Assembly: GCA_019685555.1 (NCBI GenBank) | Contig: JABFQN010000003.1 | Location: 48,080 to 112,079 of the forward strand | Length of the DNA stretch: 64,000 nucleotides | DNA from: Candidatus Bathyarchaeota archaeon A05DMB-3 | GTDB taxonomy: Archaea > Thermoproteota > Bathyarchaeia > Bathyarchaeales > Bathycorpusculaceae | Direction: 5' to 3' | Shown: piece by piece, positions 1 through 8,432 of the stretch | Layout of the letters: each line of letters begins with the position of its first letter | Numbering within the stretch: the first letter of the stretch is position 1 | Program-made: the position numbers and the translations under genes | Notes under the pieces: generated by a model | Databases searched by the model: none | What the model was told of the DNA's origin: nothing | Seen by the model: only the letters and a program-made list of their open reading frames with translations

Positions 1-1
1 A

Positions 2-157
2 CAAGTTTGCGGCTTCCTCTATGATGTTCTATTTCCATATTTGGTTACTTTGCAGTTTGGAGGCTCTTTCCCGTGGGAAAAAGATAAGAACAAGTTTACT
101 GCTGGTTGTCCAGACAACTACAAAGTGATTGTTGAAATCAGAAGAGTTGAAGAATGA
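2..157 (+). CDS. TIGR04076-like protein, 3' end only
   Basis: An open frame enters from the left edge and ends at TGA 155-157, giving the last 51 residues of a protein. It contains FGGSFPWEKD and a following AGCPDNYKVIVEIRRVEE tail. This resembles the end of the small TIGR04076 family (a conserved FGG-FPW stretch followed by CPD and a V-E-I-R end), whose function is unknown. The start lies outside the window, so domain content upstream cannot be judged. It is transcribed in the same direction as the toxin-antitoxin pair that follows, but the operator between them suggests a separate promoter. Family assignment is from memory of the motif. Confidence 0.6.
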   Translation, partial: QVCGFLYDVLFPYLVTLQFGGSFPWEKDKNKFTAGCPDNYKVIVEIRRVEE

Positions 158-199
158 ATTTCGCCTTGTGGGGCTGCTATGTTCCCTTTTCTGTATTTT

Positions 200-221
200 A
201 GTAATACTTATAAGTATTACT
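200..221. promoter_or_regulatory. Perfect 22-nt palindrome overlapping the vapB TATA region
   Basis: AGTAATACTTA is followed directly by its exact reverse complement. The centre (CTTATAAG) also looks like an archaeal TATA box, which would place the transcription start about 25 bases on, near 235, with the vapB ATG at 244. A protein bound here would exclude TBP. The natural candidate is the ribbon-helix-helix antitoxin VapB encoded just downstream, because such antitoxins commonly autoregulate. Binding is inferred. Confidence 0.75.
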
Positions 222-236
222 TGTGTATATACACAA
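221..236. promoter_or_regulatory. Second perfect palindrome (16 nt) at the vapB start site
   Basis: TTGTGTATATACACAA is a perfect inverted repeat that begins on the last base of the preceding palindrome and runs into the AAGGT ribosome-binding site (235-239). It covers the predicted transcription start. With the 200-221 palindrome it forms a tandem operator-like array of two different half-site sequences. Confidence 0.65.
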
Positions 237-243
237 GGTAAAT

Positions 244-471
244 ATGAGCAAAACAAGCGTCATTACAGTAAAAGTTCCTGAAGAGTTAAAGAGAAAAATG
301 AAAAAGATTAAGGTAAACTGGAGCGAGTATATCCGAAGCGCCATTCAAAAGAAATTGGAGGAGCAAAAAGTGAGGACAGCCTCTGCCACTCTTGACGAGA
401 TAAGGGCAAGAAGCAAAACCGTCGCAACAGACGAATTAGTTGAATGGATTAGAGAAAAGAGGGAGAGATAA
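244..471 (+). CDS. vapB: VapB-type antitoxin, ribbon-helix-helix
   Basis: A 75-residue protein. The N-terminus (TSVITVKVPEELKRKMKK) has the beta strand plus basic helix of a ribbon-helix-helix DNA-binding domain, followed by a charged helix typical of the toxin-wrapping tail. ATG 244 is chosen over GTG 223 because AAGGT lies four bases upstream and because 223 sits inside the palindrome. The stop TAA (469-471) overlaps the expected start of the PIN toxin. It should neutralise that toxin and repress the operon through the two palindromes; this is known for the family and inferred here. Confidence 0.8.
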   Translation: MSKTSVITVKVPEELKRKMKKIKVNWSEYIRSAIQKKLEEQKVRTASATLDEIRARSKTVATDELVEWIREKRER

Positions 472-905
472 AAACGCCCCGATACGTTGTTGACGCCAGC
501 GTCATCGCAAAATGGGTTTTACCCGGAGAACCCTACCAAGAAGACGCTGTAAGACTAAAGGAAGATTTTGTATCTGGGATTGTGGAACTGTGTGCACCTA
601 CCTTTATTGTTGAGGAAGTGGCTAACGCTCTTTGGAGAGCGGTAAAACTTGAGAGAATTTCTGAGAAAGATGCTAAAATGGCATTGGAAGCATTAGGCGA
701 TATGAAAATAGAACTTCACGAATCAAACTGGGTTCAAGCAAGCCATGAATTAAACATGGCTTGCAAGCTGAACCTAACAGTCTATGATGCGTCGTACCTT
801 CTCCTTGCCAATAAAACTAAAACCAGCCTCATAACTGCAGACGAAAAGTTATACGAAAAAGCAAAGCAATACTTCAAAGTTACGTATATCAAAGAATATC
901 CGTAA
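468..905 (+). CDS. vapC: VapC-type PIN-domain toxin; no standard start codon
   Basis: The frame encodes RYVVDASVIAKWVLPGE at its start, the first PIN strand with its catalytic Asp, then the conserved Glu of VEEVANAL and a C-terminal D-A-S-Y plus LITADEKL acidic cluster, so all four PIN acidic positions appear present. PIN toxins cut tRNA or other RNA using divalent metal. No ATG, GTG or TTG exists between the stop at 450-452 and GTG 582, and starting at 582 would remove the first catalytic Asp. The best position is ATA 468, overlapping the vapB stop as ATAA, with GAGGGAG just upstream. A single G at 470 would give the usual ATGA overlap. It may therefore be silent, start at ATA, or contain a sequence error. 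Confidence 0.75.
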   Translation: MKTPRYVVDASVIAKWVLPGEPYQEDAVRLKEDFVSGIVELCAPTFIVEEVANALWRAVKLERISEKDAKMALEALGDMKIELHESNWVQASHELNMACKLNLTVYDASYLLLANKTKTSLITADEKLYEKAKQYFKVTYIKEYP

Positions 906-910
906 AGTCT

Positions 911-1819
911 TTAACCTACCCCTCTCTTTTTTGTTTCATCCATTTTGCAGAGTATTTCAAACATGACTTTTGCTGCTTGAACTGCTGAAACTCCTTGGTC
1001 ATAATTAGGCGCTATTTCCACAACGTCAAAACCCACAAGACGTTTGTTGCATATACCACATAAAATGTCAAGTAAAGTATGCATTTCGAGTCCTTCTGGT
1101 TCTGGGTTCTGCACCGCCGGGACATAGGCGGGGTCAAGAACATCCATGTCTATTGACAAGTAAACGTTTCTGCACTTTTCCAGTTTCTCTTTCAACTGAT
1201 TTGCAACTTTTTCGCTTCCCACCCTTCTTATCTGGTGCACCGTGAAAAATTCTATTCCAGCTTTTTCTGCATAGTCAAGCTCTTCTTTGCAGACCGCTCT
1301 TGTGCCAACTTCGATAATTTTGGCTGGCTTTACTTCTTCGTTTATTCTTCGCATGAAAGTTGTGTGGGAAAGCTTCAACTCCATAAACTGGTCGCGCAAA
1401 TCAAGATGTGCGTCAAAACTTACAACAGCAGTTTTTGAAGCTTTGTCGCCTAAACCTTTCAGCACACCTAAAGTGATGGTGTGTTCTCCGCCCATGATGA
1501 CTGGAGTTTTTCCGGTCTCCAAAATTTCTCTGACAACCTTTCCCAGTCTCTCCAGAGTTTCCCTTGTGTCTGCAGACACGTGTAAATCGCCAATATCGTG
1601 TAGCCGCAAATCTTCGACGTCGATGTTGCTGCGGAAACTGTAGGTTTCAATGTTTAGTGAGGCTTCCCTTATGGCGTTTGGTCCAAACCTCGCTCCAGTC
1701 CTGTAAGTGCTTGTGACATCGAAGGGAACTCCTAAAATTACGTAGTCAGCTTCCTCAAAGCTTTTTTGGAAACCGCTGAAAACGTTTGATTGAGAAGCGA
1801 AAAGTTCACGGTAACCCAT
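911..1819 (-). CDS. speB: Agmatinase / ureohydrolase family enzyme
   Basis: A 302-residue arginase-superfamily protein. The binuclear manganese motifs are complete: GGEHT near 110, DAHLD near 136-140 and IDMDVLDPAYVPA near 224-235. The DPAYVPA...NPEPEGL variant fits archaeal agmatinases (agmatine to putrescine plus urea) better than arginases, but substrate cannot be fixed from sequence. ATG 1819 gives the usual N-terminus. It follows the thioredoxin-fold gene by 60 bases on the same strand. It converges on vapC, with five bases between the stops. Confidence 0.88.
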   Translation of the reverse strand: MGYRELFASQSNVFSGFQKSFEEADYVILGVPFDVTSTYRTGARFGPNAIREASLNIETYSFRSNIDVEDLRLHDIGDLHVSADTRETLERLGKVVREILETGKTPVIMGGEHTITLGVLKGLGDKASKTAVVSFDAHLDLRDQFMELKLSHTTFMRRINEEVKPAKIIEVGTRAVCKEELDYAEKAGIEFFTVHQIRRVGSEKVANQLKEKLEKCRNVYLSIDMDVLDPAYVPAVQNPEPEGLEMHTLLDILCGICNKRLVGFDVVEIAPNYDQGVSAVQAAKVMFEILCKMDETKKRGVG

Positions 1820-1879
1820 CCATGATCCTTCTCCAAACGCTTAACAGTTTTCACTGAGGAAGTTCTAAACTCTTTCGCT

Positions 1880-2224
1880 TTAAAAGTTATTTTGTGTTGC
1901 GTTCGCTGTCTTTTCTAATGCTTCTTCAATCTGCCCTAAACCCTTCAGTTTTCGCCCCATATAAACCAGAGTTGGCGTTTCATTAACACCTTCGGTTTTC
2001 GCTTTAAAACGCGTCAAGGCATCTGCTAAACCGAGGTCAACGATTTTAAATTTTAAGTTTGCCTTTTCCAAGAGTTCTACAGCCTTTCTATCTTCTTCGC
2101 CTAACACGTAATCGGTTTTTGTTACACGATATCCGGCGGAGCACCAGTGGTCATGGTGGGGCATTGTGTATTCTACTTGTTCAAATTTTTCAGACTTAAC
2201 ATAGAGGATTGCGTTTTCCGGCAT
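1880..2224 (-). CDS. Thioredoxin-fold (glutaredoxin-like) protein without CXXC
   Basis: A 114-residue protein. The C-terminal half has the glutaredoxin pattern: a helix, a strand (FKIVDL), then NETPTLVYMGRKLKGLG, where TPT is the cis-proline loop and GxxEEA the last helix. There is no CXXC; the only cysteine is in HDHWCSAG near residue 28. It may be a monothiol or non-redox member of the fold. Substrate and partner are unknown. Confidence 0.6.
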   Translation of the reverse strand: MPENAILYVKSEKFEQVEYTMPHHDHWCSAGYRVTKTDYVLGEEDRKAVELLEKANLKFKIVDLGLADALTRFKAKTEGVNETPTLVYMGRKLKGLGQIEEALEKTANATQNNF

Positions 2225-2259
2225 AGGCTTCCAGAATAAGTTTTAGTGAAACTTTAGAT

Positions 2260-2766
2260 TTAAGTTTTGGCGCACGTCGATCTGAAGATGTAAACGAAAA
2301 CGCCTGAGAGAAAGGATAAACCGCAGAATCCATAAACAAGACTATAGCTGCCCCAAAAATCCAGCACATTAACAAATGGGTTGCCATGTAGAGGGTAGAA
2401 GAGCATCATTTCTCCGTAGAGAAAGGAATCTAGAAAAACGTGGAAATAGACCCCTACAAAAGATGTGAATAAGAGTTTCTTGAAGGAAGCTTTCTGCTGC
2501 GATATTCGGAAAGCCTCCATGACGTACTTTAGCATGTCTCTAAACGGATAAACAATAAGGGCCGCTAGAAAAGCCAAAAAAGATGCGCCTAAATATGAAT
2601 GGAAAAAGCCGTGGAGCGGATACCCATAAACATGGAAATAGATAACGCAAAAGGGCTCAATGTATGGAATGACGCTTGCTATCAAAAATGTTGGTAGGTC
2701 AAAAATGGAGAGCAAAGCTAGACCAAAGAATAAGGCTGGTCCTAGATGGAATGGCGTGAACGGCAA
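2260..2766 (-). CDS. Membrane protein of the YdjM-like metal-dependent hydrolase type
   Basis: A 168-residue integral membrane protein with about four hydrophobic segments. It starts MPFTPFHLGPAL and has HVYGYPLHGFFHSY, FVGVYFHVFLDSFLY and YPLHGNPF. The spaced histidines and the Asp in membrane-flanking loops match the YdjM/DUF457-type predicted metal-dependent membrane hydrolases. Biochemical activity is not established for this group. It lies 27 bases downstream of the Ig-like surface protein. Confidence 0.6.
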   Translation of the reverse strand: MPFTPFHLGPALFFGLALLSIFDLPTFLIASVIPYIEPFCVIYFHVYGYPLHGFFHSYLGASFLAFLAALIVYPFRDMLKYVMEAFRISQQKASFKKLLFTSFVGVYFHVFLDSFLYGEMMLFYPLHGNPFVNVLDFWGSYSLVYGFCGLSFLSGVFVYIFRSTCAKT

Positions 2767-2793
2767 ATAGCATCACTTCGCATATTCACTTTG

Positions 2794-4473
2794 TTATAGA
2801 CTTGAAACGGCTAAATAAGTGGCACTGCCAGCAACGCGTTTCCTTTTTCTCAAGTAGTATGCTGTGGAAGCTAAAATCACAAAAATGGCTATTATTGCCA
2901 GTATAAGCCAGTACAACGGAAAACCTGGAAAACCTTCCTTTATAGCAGATTTGACAATGTAATGGTTTTCAAGGCTTTCTGCAACATTCCCCGCGTTATC
3001 ACAGCTTTCCACATAAAAGGTTATTATGGCGTTTTCTTCATGTCCTGGGATTTCGCCAGTCCAGTTGCCGTTTTCCAAAGCCATAGATATGCTTTGCCAA
3101 TCTTCGCCTAGACGTCTAAACCATAGGGTTGCGGTTTTTATTCCGCTTCCGTTATCGGTTATTTGAACAGAAACTTTGACGGTTTCGTTTGTTTTTGGCT
3201 CCTCGGGTGTCCATGAAGCTTCGCCTATCATGGGGGCGGTGTTATCCACGGTTGTTGTTATCCTATTTTCAGCTTTGTTTCCAGCCTTGTCAAGCACCGT
3301 CAAGGCGATTTCGTATGTGCCGTCGCTGTAATTGGTGGTGTTCCAAGCATAGGTTTGGTCTTTTATCTCCCACGCGTAAACAAGTCCGTCTATTTTTAGT
3401 TCCATTCTCTCAAAGTTTGCGTCTTCGGCGTGAAGCTTAATAAGCGCGGTGTTTCTGATGAGGCTTCCATTCTTGGGCCATAGGATTTCAGCCTTAGGTG
3501 ATGTGTTGTCCACTGTTATTTTGATTGTTTGTTTTGCCATGTTTCCAGCATTGTCCAACGCTTCCAATGTTAATTCGTGTAGGCCATCGCTGAGCATCGC
3601 CGTGTCCAATGCGTATGTGCGGAACCCAGTTGTGTTCCATGCTGCTAGAAACGCGTCGTCAAGCGTTAGCTTAGCCTCGTATAAGTTATCGTCTTGAACA
3701 TAGAACGTGACGTTTACACTTTTTGAAAGGAAACTTCCATCTTTGGGAGCGGTAATGGCTGCAACTGGCAAATAGTGGTCGTCCACTTCGTAGGAGTAAA
3801 CGTCTAATGCTGCAGTGTTTCCAGCGTTGTCAACTGCCCATATCTTGTAGTGGACGGTTGTTCCATAAGGAAACTTCGGTATTGTCGCGTTATACAAGGT
3901 GCCGTTAAACATCATTTTAACGCTTTTCCAAACTGTGTCGTTGCTATAAGATAAAATGAGTTCTTTTACGCCGCTGGCAAGCAGTGGTTCCGTTGCATTG
4001 GCAACAACTATAACAGTGTCATTATAGTTTGGCTGGGCTGGAATCCGCTCAATAAAAGTGATGGTTGGAGGATGGAAATCACATACTTTATAGGCGTATT
4101 CTTGGGAGCACGCCTTATTCCCAGCCTTGTCATAGGCGTAAATCACGTATGTAACTGTTGAATTGTAAGGTTGAGGCGGAATTTCGATGGAGTATAAATT
4201 GCGGGTTCTACTCATCATCATTCGGATGCTTTCCCCTCCGTTGACTGTGTAACATAAAGTTGCATTGGCAACTCCGCTTTTTGAATCTGTTATGTAAGCC
4301 ATAACCAACACGCTGTCTTCATATTCGGGCACTGAGGGTTGTTGCCACACATTGTAAATTGTTGGAGGTTTTGAATCTCGGCGGCGGCATCCGCCAACAG
4401 AAAAAGTCTGTGCACCGATAACAGTCAACATTAGCATAATGATGAATAGATATAGGACTCCAGACTTTCTCAT
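2794..4473 (-). CDS. Secreted, membrane-anchored protein with five Ig-like domains
   Basis: About 559 residues from ATG 4473, chosen over the upstream ATG 4572 because it has GAAAGGGG just before it and begins directly with a signal peptide (MRKSGVLYLFIIMLMLTVIG). Five domains of about 90-100 residues follow: two with the SGV...YAYDKAGN/WAVDNAGN pattern, two ending in TVDNTSP or TVDNTAP, and a fifth of the first kind. Such Ig-like folds are typical of archaeal surface proteins. A C-terminal membrane helix (YWLILAIIAIFVILASTAYY) with a basic tail anchors it. Many N-x-S/T sites suggest glycosylation. The ligand is unknown. Confidence 0.75.
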   Translation of the reverse strand: MRKSGVLYLFIIMLMLTVIGAQTFSVGGCRRRDSKPPTIYNVWQQPSVPEYEDSVLVMAYITDSKSGVANATLCYTVNGGESIRMMMSRTRNLYSIEIPPQPYNSTVTYVIYAYDKAGNKACSQEYAYKVCDFHPPTITFIERIPAQPNYNDTVIVVANATEPLLASGVKELILSYSNDTVWKSVKMMFNGTLYNATIPKFPYGTTVHYKIWAVDNAGNTAALDVYSYEVDDHYLPVAAITAPKDGSFLSKSVNVTFYVQDDNLYEAKLTLDDAFLAAWNTTGFRTYALDTAMLSDGLHELTLEALDNAGNMAKQTIKITVDNTSPKAEILWPKNGSLIRNTALIKLHAEDANFERMELKIDGLVYAWEIKDQTYAWNTTNYSDGTYEIALTVLDKAGNKAENRITTTVDNTAPMIGEASWTPEEPKTNETVKVSVQITDNGSGIKTATLWFRRLGEDWQSISMALENGNWTGEIPGHEENAIITFYVESCDNAGNVAESLENHYIVKSAIKEGFPGFPLYWLILAIIAIFVILASTAYYLRKRKRVAGSATYLAVSSL

Positions 4474-4646
4474 TCCCCTTTCTCCAGAAGAGGCAGTGAC
4501 CGCTACTCTATAAAAGGGGTGTTTCAAAATAGGAATATCCCACAAAACGTAAATGGAACAATTTTGTGCCATTTCAACTGTTAAGAGGCATATAATTTAT
4601 TAATCATAGTGTTTCATTTATTGCATTAATTTGGAAGGCTGACAGG

Positions 4647-5006
4647 ATGGGTTTAAAAGCAAAGTTAAAGTTTGAAGATGGCGGAATTCTTACCGCTTCA
4701 GTTTTTTATGCTGTTGTGGGCGTCATATGCTTCGTGGTTTTGGCCATCACAGACCTTGGGTTAATACATATTGGCTTGTTGGGTGTAATTAGTTTGGCAA
4801 CAGCCTACGGTTTGTTCAGGCGGAGGAGCTGGGCGCTTTGGAGTGTTTTCGCCGTCGCCATTATGGTTACAGTTTTCGACGCTTCCATGCTTTACTTCAT
4901 CATGGGAAGCGATGTTCTAGTCGACATGGCTATGGTTGCGTATCTGATTTCCACATGGATTTTCACAGTTTACGTGGCTGCTAAAAGAAAGAAACTTGAA
5001 TTTTAA
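4647..5006 (+). CDS. Small four-helix membrane protein, unknown function
   Basis: A 119-residue protein with four hydrophobic segments (about 17-37, 40-56, 65-85 and 90-111) and a basic C-terminus (AAKRKKLEF). The ATG follows a weak GGAAGG-like site (4631-4636). It is divergent from the Ig-like protein, and the 173 bases between them are A+T-rich. No family was recognised; the compact four-helix layout is common in uncharacterised archaeal membrane proteins. Confidence 0.6.
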   Translation: MGLKAKLKFEDGGILTASVFYAVVGVICFVVLAITDLGLIHIGLLGVISLATAYGLFRRRSWALWSVFAVAIMVTVFDASMLYFIMGSDVLVDMAMVAYLISTWIFTVYVAAKRKKLEF

Positions 5007-5010
5007 ACGC

Positions 5011-6261
5011 TTATTCTTCTAGGGTTTTAAAAAGGTGCACGACGACTTCGTCGTTTACATCCACAAACTGCTGGTTTTCGGGAATTTCGACAAAGCCGTC
5101 AGCCTTCAAAAGTGTTGTTATTGCCCCAGAAAGCCCAACTGGAACAGGCTCAGCCACAAACCCTTTTTCCTCGTTCTTTTTCAGTTTCACCATGGTGAAT
5201 GTACGTCTACCTCTTGCTGGAAACATCCTCGTTGAGGCTAAAGCCTTCACTGTAGCTGGTTTCGCTGGTTTCCTTCCAGCCATACATTCAATTATTGGGC
5301 GCACAAACAGGTGAAAAATTAGCAGTGCGGATGTTGGGTGTCCCGGAAGGGAGAAAATAAGCTTTCCATCCACCACAGCCACTGTTGTAGGCTTTCCAGG
5401 TTTTGTGGCTACTCCACATACAATAACGCCTGGCTTTCCAAGAGCGTTCAACGTTTTTGGAACAACATCTTTAGGGCCGACTGAAACTCCGCCTGAAGTT
5501 ATGACCATGTCTGCGGAGACCAACGCCTTTTTTAACACTTTTTCAAGGGTTGCTGCTTCGTCTGGGAAAACTCCAAGATAAACTGGTTTCCCGCCGCCCT
5601 CGAGGACTGCTGCGCTTAGGCTGTAGGCATTTATATCATAGATTTTTCCAGGCGTGAGGGGCTTGCCTGGCTCGGTTATTTCCGCCCCAGTGGATAGAAT
5701 TGCCACTTGGGGAACTTTGTAGACTTTGACTTTTCCTTTCCCTAGGGCTGCTATTGCGCCTATTTCACGCGCACTCAGCAACTGTCCTTTCTTTACCACT
5801 GTTTCGCCTTTCTTTATGTCTGCTCCAGCCTTCATTACATTTTCATCTTTTGCCACGGCAGCGTAAACATAGATTTCGCTGTTTTTTCGCTCTGTGTTTT
5901 CAGCCATGACAACGGCGTCTGCGCCTTCCGGCATTGGTGCTCCAGTCATTATTTCAGCTGCTTTTCCACTTCTCACTGTGATTTTTGGTTTTTCTCCTAC
6001 ATTTACTGTCCCGCAAATTTTCAGCTTTACTGGCTTGTTTTCATATGCGCTGAAGGTGTCTTCGGCTTTTACTGCGTAACCGTCAACGGTTGAACGGTTA
6101 AAGGGCGGGATGTCAAAAGAAGCGGTTATATCTTCGGCTAAAACGCGATTGTGGGCTTCTAGAAGCGGAACCTCTTCCACGCCTAAGGGTTTAGCTTCGA
6201 AATGATTTTGGATGGTTTGTTTTGCCTCTTCAAAGGTTAGAAGCCTTCTAAACACTTTCAT
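5011..6261 (-). CDS. moeA: Molybdopterin molybdenumtransferase MoeA (copy 1)
   Basis: A 416-residue MoeA/GPHN-type protein that inserts molybdate or tungstate into adenylylated molybdopterin. Seen in order: the N-terminal FEEAKQTI and PPFNRSTVDGYAVKAEDT, an MTGAPMPEGADAVVMAE segment, the MoCF-binding TSGGVSVGPKD and SLPGHPTSAL motifs, and a C-terminal beta domain. ATG 6261 has GAGGAGG in the preceding gene's last codons. It overlaps the second moeA by 14 bases, so the pair is translationally coupled. Archaea often carry two MoeA paralogues, possibly one per metal. The two AORs at 38-40 and 48-50 kb are obvious clients. Confidence 0.9.
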   Translation of the reverse strand: MKVFRRLLTFEEAKQTIQNHFEAKPLGVEEVPLLEAHNRVLAEDITASFDIPPFNRSTVDGYAVKAEDTFSAYENKPVKLKICGTVNVGEKPKITVRSGKAAEIMTGAPMPEGADAVVMAENTERKNSEIYVYAAVAKDENVMKAGADIKKGETVVKKGQLLSAREIGAIAALGKGKVKVYKVPQVAILSTGAEITEPGKPLTPGKIYDINAYSLSAAVLEGGGKPVYLGVFPDEAATLEKVLKKALVSADMVITSGGVSVGPKDVVPKTLNALGKPGVIVCGVATKPGKPTTVAVVDGKLIFSLPGHPTSALLIFHLFVRPIIECMAGRKPAKPATVKALASTRMFPARGRRTFTMVKLKKNEEKGFVAEPVPVGLSGAITTLLKADGFVEIPENQQFVDVNDEVVVHLFKTLEE

Positions 6262-7492
6262 CAGCCTCCTCTAATGTGTCGAAAAGGTGGACTTGAACGG
6301 TTTCGCCTTCTTCTAAGCCTTCTCGGTTTTCTGGAACAACAACATAGCCATTCGCCCTCGTCATGGTTGAGATTATGCCTGAACCCCTAGCGCTCACCGG
6401 CTCTGCGTAAAATTCGCCGCCACGTTGGAATACGCGGATCCGCACGAAGGTTCTTCTTCCAAGAGCCGTTGTTGTCCTACGGGTCAACCTTGCATTAACA
6501 ACTGGTCTTCTTTCACATCTGACGCCTAACATTTTAAGGATTAATGGTCTGGCGAAAACCTCAAAGCCAAACATGGCTGCTACCGGGTTGCCTGAAAGAA
6601 CTATTATGGGCTTATTATCTATTATGGCTAGGGCTGTAGGCATAGCTGGACGCATTGCTACACCATGAACTATTACGCCTGGCTTGCCTATGCTGTTTAC
6701 GGCTGTGGGAACAAGGTCTGATGCGCCAACACTTGTGCCGCCAGTAGTCAAAACCATATCCGCCTTTTCCAGCCCAAACCTAATTTTCTCCGCGATTTCA
6801 GCTACATCATCTTTTGCTATTCCTAAATCCAGCGGCTCAGCGCCAAGTTCAAGGCATAAAGCCCCTAAAACCAGTCTATTTACCTCAAAAACCTGCTCTT
6901 CACGGGGTTTTTGTCCAGTTTCTACAAGTTCGTTTCCAGTGGCTAAAACTGCCACTTTGGGTTTTTCAAAAACGCAAATTTCGCTTTTGCCTAAAGCCGC
7001 TATCAGACCCAAATGATGAGGTTTTAGGCGAGTTCCAGCTTTTACTGCAATTTCGCCTTTTGCAATGTCTTCGCCCTTTTTGGAAACGTTTTCGCCGGGC
7101 GTAACAACAGTCCAAACTTCTATTTCATCGTCGAAGCGTTTGGCGTTTTCCAACATTAAAACAGCGTCTGCGCCCTTTGGAAGCGAATTTCCAGTCCAAA
7201 CTTGTTTCGCTTCTCCCTTTTTCACTTCGTTTCCATTCGTGAGTTTAAGGGTTTTAGGTTTAAACTGAGAAACGCCAAAGGTGTCTTCGGCTTTTACTGC
7301 GTAACCGTCAACCGCTGACCTATCAAATCTTGGCAAGTCTTCCTCTGCAATTATATCTTCGGCAAGAACACGGTTAAGGGCATCATAAATAGAAACCATA
7401 ACATTTTTTCTCTTAATTTTTAAACCATCCATTAGCCGCTGTCTTGCCTCCTCAATAGACATAAGTTTTTGAAATCCCCTCAGCCTAACCAA
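6248..7492 (-). CDS. moeA: Molybdopterin molybdenumtransferase MoeA (copy 2)
   Basis: A paralogue of the downstream MoeA. It carries FDRSAVDGYAVKAEDT, WTGNSLPKGADAVLMLEN, TTGGTSVGASD and VLSGNPVAAM. The start is placed at TTG 7492, which has AGGTG seven bases upstream and gives an N-terminus (VRLRGFQKLMSIEEAR) aligned with that of copy 1. The alternative ATG 7543 overlaps the preceding stop as TAATG, but has no ribosome-binding site and adds an odd Cys-rich hydrophobic stretch. SGNP replaces the SLPGHP of copy 1, a real difference in the active-site loop that may reflect metal choice. Confidence 0.88.
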   Translation of the reverse strand: MVRLRGFQKLMSIEEARQRLMDGLKIKRKNVMVSIYDALNRVLAEDIIAEEDLPRFDRSAVDGYAVKAEDTFGVSQFKPKTLKLTNGNEVKKGEAKQVWTGNSLPKGADAVLMLENAKRFDDEIEVWTVVTPGENVSKKGEDIAKGEIAVKAGTRLKPHHLGLIAALGKSEICVFEKPKVAVLATGNELVETGQKPREEQVFEVNRLVLGALCLELGAEPLDLGIAKDDVAEIAEKIRFGLEKADMVLTTGGTSVGASDLVPTAVNSIGKPGVIVHGVAMRPAMPTALAIIDNKPIIVLSGNPVAAMFGFEVFARPLILKMLGVRCERRPVVNARLTRRTTTALGRRTFVRIRVFQRGGEFYAEPVSARGSGIISTMTRANGYVVVPENREGLEEGETVQVHLFDTLEEADESV

Positions 7493-7542
7493 AATGGGAC
7501 ACCTATAAACAGCACACAAACAGCATAGAAAAACATATCGCA

Positions 7543-8421
7543 TTAAACACTTTTAAAACTCGTCTTCATTTCTTTTTGAAGTATGTCTCGCATTTTTATT
7601 GCGTCAACGTCTAGAACTGGGCTCTCGCTTATTATAACTGGGTTTAGCTTGAACTCTGCTATGACCTTCGCAAGCATGGTGAAGTCCGGTCCATAATCTG
7701 CCTCATCCATTGTATGGTGGCGTTTTTCTCCCTTATCCGTGAACTCCACTTTAGTGAAATGGCAATGCATGTTTCTAACCGCTTCGGTTCCCAAACGGTT
7801 TTCAATAATTTCTACAACCTTGCAGAAGTCGTCAACAGTTTTGAAGCGCCCACGTTCTCTTGCATGCAAGTGCGCCCAGTCTATGACTGGTTGGGACTGT
7901 TCAACATTTTCACATAACGCTAAAACTTCTTCTAGGCTGCCAAACTGGGAAGGTTTCCCCATAGTTTCTGGACCCAGTTTAACATCCCTTATCCCCAATG
8001 TCCTTAACGTTTCAACAACCTCTTTTAGGGCTTTTAAACAGCCTTCGAAGCCTTCTTTTGGCGGTTTTTTGCCATAAAATCCAGGGTGGAAAACCACTAT
8101 TTGGGAGCCAATCCACTGGGAGGCTGTGGCGCAGGCAACGAGGCGGTTTTTGCTGGCTTCAATGGTTTCTTTTCCGCCGCAGAAGTTTATGAAATAAGAG
8201 CCATGTAAACTAAGCAGGACATCGTTTTCCCTAGCCTTCAAGCCCAGTTTTTCAGCTTCTTCCCGTTTAATCTGGGGTTTTTCACCCCAGCGAACCGCCT
8301 GATATTCAAAAGCGTCTAGGTTTTCCTCCCGCAAAAGTCTTGGAACATCAGCTAAAGCTGTTTTCATTGCTTTAAAAGTTGGAGGAACCCCTGCTGGACC
8401 AAACCTTGGGTGGTCAGCCAT
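7543..8421 (-). CDS. Endonuclease IV-family TIM-barrel protein
   Basis: A 292-residue xylose-isomerase-like TIM barrel with the metal ligands of the AP endonuclease 2 family in order: SLHGSYF near 75, VFHPGFYG near 115, GPETMGKPSQFGS near 155, VIDWAHLHAR near 185, HCHFTKVEF near 220, HHTMDEADYGPDF near 240 and ISESPVLD near 270. GPETMGKPSQFG is close to the hallmark ETTAGQGS-type loop of Nfo. Archaeal members are annotated as endonuclease IV, so AP-site repair is plausible. It sits between a membrane gene and two moeA genes, which says nothing about function. Confidence 0.75.
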   Translation of the reverse strand: MADHPRFGPAGVPPTFKAMKTALADVPRLLREENLDAFEYQAVRWGEKPQIKREEAEKLGLKARENDVLLSLHGSYFINFCGGKETIEASKNRLVACATASQWIGSQIVVFHPGFYGKKPPKEGFEGCLKALKEVVETLRTLGIRDVKLGPETMGKPSQFGSLEEVLALCENVEQSQPVIDWAHLHARERGRFKTVDDFCKVVEIIENRLGTEAVRNMHCHFTKVEFTDKGEKRHHTMDEADYGPDFTMLAKVIAEFKLNPVIISESPVLDVDAIKMRDILQKEMKTSFKSV

Positions 8422-8432
8422 CCATGAAGCCT

